Positions 59,272 to 64,000 of a DNA stretch of 64,000 nucleotides are shown in pieces. Numbering within the stretch: position 1 is the first letter of the stretch; each line of letters opens with the position of its first letter. The notes beneath the pieces were generated by a model that was given only the letters and a program-made list of their open reading frames with translations, was not told the origin of the DNA and ran no database searches. A program made the translations under genes and the position numbers. Origin of the DNA: Nevskiaceae bacterium (GTDB lineage Bacteria > Pseudomonadota > Gammaproteobacteria > Steroidobacterales > Steroidobacteraceae); the NCBI GenBank assembly GCA_024234075.1, contig JACKOV010000002.1, positions 372,001 to 436,000 on the forward strand. The letters are read 5' to 3'.

Positions 59272-62231
59272 CAGGCGACCTCCGCCGGTTGCCAGGTATC
59301 GACGCCGGTCCATTTCTCGATCTGGATCAGCGTGGTGTTGGGCCGGATGCCGTGGGTCTTTTTCGCGATCGGCTTGCTGGTGTTCAGCATGTTGATGCAG
59401 CCCCCGAGGTCGGTGGATTTGCCGGGCTCGCCGGCCGGCCGGTACTCGGCCGAGGCGGTCGAGGCAGACACGACGCCGGGCCGCAGCCGGTCGGTGACCT
59501 GGGCGGCGCAGACCACCGATGCGCGATTGTTCCACAAGCGGATCAGGTCGTCGTCGCGGATGCCGCGCGCTTCGGCGTCCTGGCGGTTGATTCGCGCGAC
59601 CAGGTAGTAGTGCCCATCCTCGTGGAGGACCCGGTGCTCGCGGATGTCGCGCAGGCTGCTGCCCTCGTCGTCTCCCATCAAGTGGAAGGGATAGCGCGAA
59701 TGCGGTGACAGCAGCTGCAGCGGGAACTCGGCGAGCTCCGGTTCGCGCTTGCTGTCTTCGTATACCGGCATGTACTGGTTCAGCGGCGGGCGATCCGGAT
59801 CGTCGACGCGCTTGAGATTGCTGGCGACGAACTCGAACTTGCCCGAGGGCGTCTGCAGGCCGCTGCCATAGTCCTGCTTGTAGTCGGACGGCAGCGGGTA
59901 GGGCTCGGGTGTGTCCTTCTTGCGGCCCTCGTAGAACCAGCGGTTGGCGGTCGGTGCGCGTGCGGCCTCGGCCTCCGCCGGCACGACGTAGTAGCCTTTT
60001 TTCAGGAACTCGCGCCAGCTGAGGCGTTTCGACATGTCGGAGGAGTCGAACACGCGTTTGCACCAGTCGAGTTCCGAAGTGCCGCCCTCGGAGTAGACGG
60101 CTCCGAGGCCGAGTTTCTCGGCGATCGACAGGAAGATGTCGTAATCCGACTTCGACTCGCCGAGCGGCTCGATCACCTTGTGCTGCAGGGCGATCACGCG
60201 ATGATTGTTCATCGAGTACATGTGATGCACGAACCCGGCGCCGACGTTGTACCACTCGCCGATGTCCCAGCGTTCGAACACGGTGCAGGCCGGCAGGATC
60301 ACGTCGGCGAACGGCGTCTCGCCTTCCCACCAGACCGACTGGTTGACGACGAACTTCAGGCTCTCGTGCTGGTAGGCCTTGATCCAGCGGCTCGACTCGA
60401 CCTGCGAGCCGAGCGAGGAGCTGCCGTACTTGTAGAGCATCTCGACGCGCACGTGGCCGGGCGACGGATAGCCGAAGGGGAAGAACTGGCCCTGCATCGA
60501 CGCGACGTCGGTCAGATAGCCCATCGCCTTGCCCTGGGTGATGGCCTCTGGGAACCACATGCGCGGAATCGTCTGGCGCACCGAGCTCATGGTCAGGATG
60601 TGCGGCATGCGCTGGTAGTTGTTGGCGGTGTTGGCGCTGGCCACCATTTCACCGGAGAAGCTGCCCTCGCCGTAGCCGGGGAAATAGAAGTTGAAATCGA
60701 GCGGGGCGCCGAACTGCAGGTTGCCGAAGTTCGAGCCGGGGCGGCCGTAGCCCTGCATCGCACCGAGAATGGTGATCATGCGTGCCCACTGCACGCCCAT
60801 CGGGCTGCGGCCCGCGCCGCCGAGGCCGACGCCCCAGCCGCCGGCGCCGATGTAGGTCTTCTTGGTGCCCCACTCGCGCGCCAGCGCGCGCACGTCGCGA
60901 GCCGGCACGCCGGTTTCCTGCTGCTGCCACTCCGGCGTTTTTGCGATGCCGTCCGCCTCGCCGAGGATGTAGGCCTTCCATTCGTCGAACCCGACGGTGC
61001 GCTCGGCAACGAACTTCTTGTCGTACAGGCCTTCGGTGATCCAGACATGGCACAGCGCCTGCGCCATGGCCGCGTCGGTGCCGGGCTTGGGCGAAATCCA
61101 CTTGCCGCCGAGATGTGCGGCCGTGTGGTTCAGGTACGGGTCGATGTGCACCATCTTGATGCCGAGCTGTCTGGCCCATTCGCGCCGCTCGGTGCCGTCG
61201 AAACCGTAGGTCGCGTCCGGGTCGCTGGACCAGAACACGATCATCTCGGCTTCCTTCAGGCAGTCCTCGACCGTGCCGTAGAACTCCGGGCAGCCGAGCC
61301 GCAGGCTGTTGCCCCAGTGATGCATGGCGCCCCAGAACCAGCCTTCCCAGCTGTCCGGGGTGTGCATCAGCTTGGTGACGCCGACCAGGTTCCAGAAGCG
61401 GTTGAAGGCGGCGAGGTAGTGACCGAGGTTGCCCCACTGGTGGTGCGAGCCGTTGGCGACGCAGACCGCACCCGGGCCGACCGCCTTGGCGCGTTTGATT
61501 TCCTTGACGACGATGTCGGTCGCTTCGTCCCAGCTGATGGGCACGAACTTCGACTTGCCGCGGTTCTGGATGTTGCGTTCGCCGTCGGGATCGAAGTCGA
61601 CGCGCTTCATCGGCTGGAGGATGCGGTTCTTGGAATACACCATCGACTTCAGGCAGGCGCCGTGCGTGGCGATGGTGGTCCGGCGGGTCGGCTTGAACGT
61701 CTTGCCGCGGGCGTCGATCGACCACGACGGCGCATCCTGGTCGTCGAAGTCGATCGGCGTGGTGCGCAGGATCTTGCCGTCCTTGACGTAGACGAAGATC
61801 GGCCCGCTGTTGGTGCCGTTGGTGTAGCGCATGACGCCGTTGCCCATGTCGGTGCCGGCTTTCCAGGTCACCGTTTCCAGCTGAGTCAGCGTCTGCATGA
61901 ACCAGACGGCGAGTTCGTCCGGGCCGTCGAGGCCGATCTTGAAGTTCTTGGCGGCGTCGATCCGTTCGAGCAGGTCGAACGGCGGTGTGAGGAAGTTTTC
62001 GGCGATCGCCCGGTTCTTGAAGTGGATCGTCAGGTCGGGCTTCTGATGCAGCCCTTTGCCGGTGCGGACCTTGCCGTCGTCGAGCTGGATCCAGCGCCCT
62101 TCGGGCTTGTCGCGCAGCCGGAACTGGGCGATGAGGTTGCGCTCCTTGAGGCGCGCGGCGTACTGCGGGTAGAGCTTCGCAACCATCCGCATGGCTTGCG
62201 GGATACCCCAGAGCAGGACCGTCAGATTCAT
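59271..62231 (-). CDS. Transhydroxylase-like molybdopterin oxidoreductase with N-terminal SCP2-like domain
   Basis: 986 residues. From about residue 128 it follows the large subunit of pyrogallol-phloroglucinol transhydroxylase: PIFVYVKDGKILRTTPIDFDD, APSWSIDARGKTFKPTRRTT, SWDEATDIVVKEIKRAK, ILPACTVFERWD. SHHQWGN at 262-268 carries the equivalent of active-site His144, and PDSWEGW at 292-298 carries those of Asp174 and the molybdenum-ligand Ser175, with a constant offset of 119. Residues 1-125 are an extra domain of SCP2/sterol-carrier type (GRWIQLDDGKVRTGKGLHQKPDLTIHF, ERIDAAKNFKIGLDGPDELAVWF), absent from the Pelobacter enzyme. There is no Tat signal, so it is cytoplasmic. The partner is the Fe-S subunit, translated in overlap. 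The likely substrate is a hydroxylated aromatic or a lipid-like molecule (inference). Confidence 0.88.
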   Translation of the reverse strand: MNLTVLLWGIPQAMRMVAKLYPQYAARLKERNLIAQFRLRDKPEGRWIQLDDGKVRTGKGLHQKPDLTIHFKNRAIAENFLTPPFDLLERIDAAKNFKIGLDGPDELAVWFMQTLTQLETVTWKAGTDMGNGVMRYTNGTNSGPIFVYVKDGKILRTTPIDFDDQDAPSWSIDARGKTFKPTRRTTIATHGACLKSMVYSKNRILQPMKRVDFDPDGERNIQNRGKSKFVPISWDEATDIVVKEIKRAKAVGPGAVCVANGSHHQWGNLGHYLAAFNRFWNLVGVTKLMHTPDSWEGWFWGAMHHWGNSLRLGCPEFYGTVEDCLKEAEMIVFWSSDPDATYGFDGTERREWARQLGIKMVHIDPYLNHTAAHLGGKWISPKPGTDAAMAQALCHVWITEGLYDKKFVAERTVGFDEWKAYILGEADGIAKTPEWQQQETGVPARDVRALAREWGTKKTYIGAGGWGVGLGGAGRSPMGVQWARMITILGAMQGYGRPGSNFGNLQFGAPLDFNFYFPGYGEGSFSGEMVASANTANNYQRMPHILTMSSVRQTIPRMWFPEAITQGKAMGYLTDVASMQGQFFPFGYPSPGHVRVEMLYKYGSSSLGSQVESSRWIKAYQHESLKFVVNQSVWWEGETPFADVILPACTVFERWDIGEWYNVGAGFVHHMYSMNNHRVIALQHKVIEPLGESKSDYDIFLSIAEKLGLGAVYSEGGTSELDWCKRVFDSSDMSKRLSWREFLKKGYYVVPAEAEAARAPTANRWFYEGRKKDTPEPYPLPSDYKQDYGSGLQTPSGKFEFVASNLKRVDDPDRPPLNQYMPVYEDSKREPELAEFPLQLLSPHSRYPFHLMGDDEGSSLRDIREHRVLHEDGHYYLVARINRQDAEARGIRDDDLIRLWNNRASVVCAAQVTDRLRPGVVSASTASAEYRPAGEPGKSTDLGGCINMLNTSKPIAKKTHGIRPNTTLIQIEKWTGVDTWQPAEVA

Positions 62232-62419
62232 CTCAGTTACTCCTCATCGCCGATGCGGACACCGCGCCCACGGGATCTGCGCAGACCCCGCTACACGACG
62301 GACCCTCATTCTACGTCTGCGCAGTGGCCGGCCTGTGGACAGCCATTCCGGACGCGCACCTTTCGGTCGGCACGAGGCTGCCCCGAGGTGGCTGCATGGA
62401 GGTGCGTACGTACGATTCC
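62232..62419 (-). promoter_or_regulatory. Upstream region of the transhydroxylase-like operon
   Basis: 188 bp between the PAP2 phosphatase stop (62420) and the large-subunit start. AGTAACTGAGATG at the start codon gives only a weak ribosome-binding site. GTACGTAC at about 62406-62413 is a short palindrome. No promoter boxes stand out clearly, and nothing coding is supported. Confidence 0.35.
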
Positions 62420-63271
62420 TTAGTCGATACGCGCGGTCGCCGCCAGTCGGCCGGCTTCCAGGGTGGCGATGCACAGCGCGCCCCAGGCCGTGGCGAACGC
62501 CCAGCCGGCGAGTACGTCGCTGAACCAGTGCACCTGCAGCAGCACCCGGCTGGCGCCGACCAGGACGATCAGCAACAGCGCGATCGCTGCCACGGGCGGA
62601 TGCCAGCGCGGCGAGGTGTGGCGAACCACGAGGTAGGTCAGCATGCCGTAGACCAGCAGCGAGCCGGAGGCGTGGCCGCTGGGGAAACTGAAGCCGTCGG
62701 CCTGGGCGAAGCCATGCGGGTGCAGCGGGCGGCTGCGTTCGAACAACTGCTTCAGCAGGAAGTTGAGCAGCGGGCCGCCGCCGGTTGCGGCAATCCAGCC
62801 GGCGGTCTGCCAGCGCTCGCCGCGCCAGGCGAGGCCGATGGTGACTGCGAGGCCAAGCGGCCAGAGCACTGCCGGATCGCCGAACCGGGTGACCGCGCTG
62901 GCCAGTGCGAGCGTGGCCGGGTCGAGGTGTCGGGCCAGAGCCGCGGCGAGTGCGAGGTCGAAGGCCGCGAGCTCGTCGCCGGCGCCGATCTCTCCGGCCA
63001 GTTCGAAGAACGACATGGCGGCGGTCACGGTCACGGCGAAGCCGAGCAGGAGTAGTAGTCCGAAACGACCCGGCAGCTGTCCGCGACCGCCGCTGAACGG
63101 CCAGGTCCGCGCGAGCGGCGCGAGCAGCCGCGGTCCGTGCCGCTCGAGCAGATGCCAGGCGATCCAGACGGACAGCAGCAGCAGGGTTGCCAGGGCGAGC
63201 AGCAGCACGATCGCATGCCGCGCGGCAAAGTCGGCGAGTGCGGCAAGCTGCGCGGCTTCAGCTGCAGACAT
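62420..63271 (-). CDS. PAP2-family phosphatase (canonical motifs)
   Basis: 283 residues with six or seven membrane helices. The three motifs are canonical: KQLFERSRPLHPHGF, FSFPSGHASGSLLVYGML and SRVLLQVHWFSDVLAGW. It resembles undecaprenyl-pyrophosphate or phosphatidylglycerophosphate phosphatases that recycle lipid carriers. An N-terminal helix (HAIVLLLALATLLLLSVWIAWHLL) and a cytoplasmic loop (PLARTWPFSGGRGQLPGRF) precede the core. It lies 52 bp downstream of tamB on the same strand and could be co-transcribed with it. It is unlike the variant PAP2 protein at 49 kb, so the two probably serve different substrates. Confidence 0.9.
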   Translation of the reverse strand: MSAAEAAQLAALADFAARHAIVLLLALATLLLLSVWIAWHLLERHGPRLLAPLARTWPFSGGRGQLPGRFGLLLLLGFAVTVTAAMSFFELAGEIGAGDELAAFDLALAAALARHLDPATLALASAVTRFGDPAVLWPLGLAVTIGLAWRGERWQTAGWIAATGGGPLLNFLLKQLFERSRPLHPHGFAQADGFSFPSGHASGSLLVYGMLTYLVVRHTSPRWHPPVAAIALLLIVLVGASRVLLQVHWFSDVLAGWAFATAWGALCIATLEAGRLAATARID

Positions 63272-63323
63272 CGCGGTGAGGCCTGCAGCCGGCGATTGCG
63301 ACGCTGGGATTGGCCCGCATCGC

Positions 63324-64000
63324 TCAATTGCGCTCGATGGTGTAGACGATCTCCGCGCTCTGCTCGCGTCCGGACTCGGTCTTGATCGTCCACTTGTCGT
63401 TGAGGGTGTAGCGCATCTTCAGCGTATTGATCGCTTCGGCGAGCGAAATGCCGTAGCTGACGTACAGACGCGGCGACAGATACCGTCCGAGCACCAGCGA
63501 GGTCTCGTTGGCGAGATTCTGCTCGATGCCGACGTCCTCGATGCCGAGCTTCGAACCGAACTGCTGCGCGAGGATCGCGCCGCCCTGCGCGAGCAGCGCG
63601 TTGCGGCCGGCATCGGAACGATCGGAGTCCTGCGCGTTCTCGAGCGTGCCGCCGGCGAGGATCAACGAGACGATCTGCGATTGCGGCAGGGACGGTTCGG
63701 AGAAGAACGTCATCCGCGGTTCGCGCAGCGTGCCGCGGACATTGACGCCGGCCTTCACGTCCGGGAATTCCTTGGTTGCGCGGATGTCGATGCCGGGTTC
63801 GGCGAGCAGGCCGCCGCCGAAGATCAGCCGGCCGCGTTCGATGTCGAGCCGGCGGCCCAGCGCCATGTACTTGCCTTCGGTGACGCCAAGTTCGCCGGAG
63901 CCGCGGCTGACGCCGTCGGGCGTGGTGCTCGCGTTGATCGCCCCGGCCAGTCGTCCGGAAAGGCCGAAGGTATCGATCTCGACGTTCTCGCCGAGTTCGA
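63324..64000 (-). CDS. tamB: Translocation and assembly module subunit TamB, C-terminal part (5' beyond window)
   Basis: Only the last 225 codons are in the window, on the minus strand; the frame is open to base 64000. The DUF490/TamB C-terminal domain is recognisable: GELGVTEGKYMALGRRLDIERGRLIFGGGLLAEPGIDIRATKEFPDVKAGVNVRGTLREPRMTFFSEPSLPQSQIVSLILAGGTLE and ALLAQGGAILAQQFGSKLGIEDVGIEQNLANETSLVLGRYLSPRLYVSYGISLAEAINTLKMRYTLNDKWTIKTESGREQSAEIVYTIE. TamB spans the periplasm and serves lipid transport and outer membrane protein insertion with TamA. An internal ATG at 63866 is not the start. tamA would be expected upstream, outside the window. Confidence 0.9.
   Translation of the reverse strand, partial: ELGENVEIDTFGLSGRLAGAINASTTPDGVSRGSGELGVTEGKYMALGRRLDIERGRLIFGGGLLAEPGIDIRATKEFPDVKAGVNVRGTLREPRMTFFSEPSLPQSQIVSLILAGGTLENAQDSDRSDAGRNALLAQGGAILAQQFGSKLGIEDVGIEQNLANETSLVLGRYLSPRLYVSYGISLAEAINTLKMRYTLNDKWTIKTESGREQSAEIVYTIERN

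Noticed and set aside
60180..62423. Plus-strand frame of 747 codons over the molybdoenzyme large subunit
   Set aside because: Antisense shadow; it shows no domain, while the opposite frame keeps active-site motifs end to end.

Overview
The window is GC-rich (roughly two thirds G+C by eye) and densely coded, with overlapping ATGA/GTGA start-stop junctions. Its gene content (fadE, purT, bfr/bfd, gspAB, rhombosortase, a BetaGamma-type mdh, prlC, gor, eptA, tamB) fits a Gram-negative gammaproteobacterium, perhaps of the Nevskiales/Steroidobacterales/Xanthomonadales sphere. That placement is an inference from gene families. No rRNA, tRNA, CRISPR array or replication origin was seen.

Region 1 (1-10.9 kb) is a biosynthesis and secretion block. 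It holds the 3' end of a non-ribosomal peptide synthetase module (adenylation plus carrier domain, glycine-like code), a minus-strand trio (asparagine-synthase-type amidotransferase, acyl carrier protein, NadE-like ATP-pyrophosphatase) and a divergent AMP-forming acyl-CoA ligase. The ligase and amidotransferase resemble those of exosortase/EPS loci. The secretin-assembly pair GspA/GspB, a phosphopantetheinyl transferase that could activate the carrier domains, and a rhombosortase follow.

Region 2 (11-28.6 kb) is mostly core metabolism and envelope: dinB, a VanZ-like protein, fadE, an RcnB-like protein, bfr/bfd, mdh, an ECF sigma/anti-sigma pair, a GntR(YtrA)-ABC operon headed by a tiny membrane protein, purT, a four-gene MCE/Mla-type lipid transporter, and a GlsB-type membrane protein followed by a 142-bp inverted-repeat element.

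Region 3 (28.8-46.4 kb) carries a phospholipase D-family protein, yheS, a PAS-GGDEF-EAL protein, a DsbA-like protein, an M15 peptidase, an HD-domain protein, xthA, a TetR-controlled ABC exporter with a perfect shared operator, a decayed prlC and gor.

Region 4 (46.4-58.4 kb) looks like an island. It is bounded by two IS630-family left ends in opposite orientation, and the left one sits exactly at the gor stop codon. Inside are a decayed IS630, a decayed IS4-family element and an envelope cluster: PAP2 phosphatase, single-POTRA Omp85-like barrel, ECF sigma, FecR, TonB-dependent receptor and EptA phosphoethanolamine transferase. A broken TPR gene closes it. The cluster reads as a surface-signalling unit coupled to lipid A remodelling.

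Region 5 (58.4-64 kb) holds a two-subunit molybdopterin/Fe-S enzyme related to pyrogallol transhydroxylase. Its large subunit has an SCP2-like (lipid/sterol-binding) N-terminal extension and its small subunit lacks several expected Fe-S cysteines; this is the most unusual system in the window. A PAP2 phosphatase and the C-terminus of TamB end the window.
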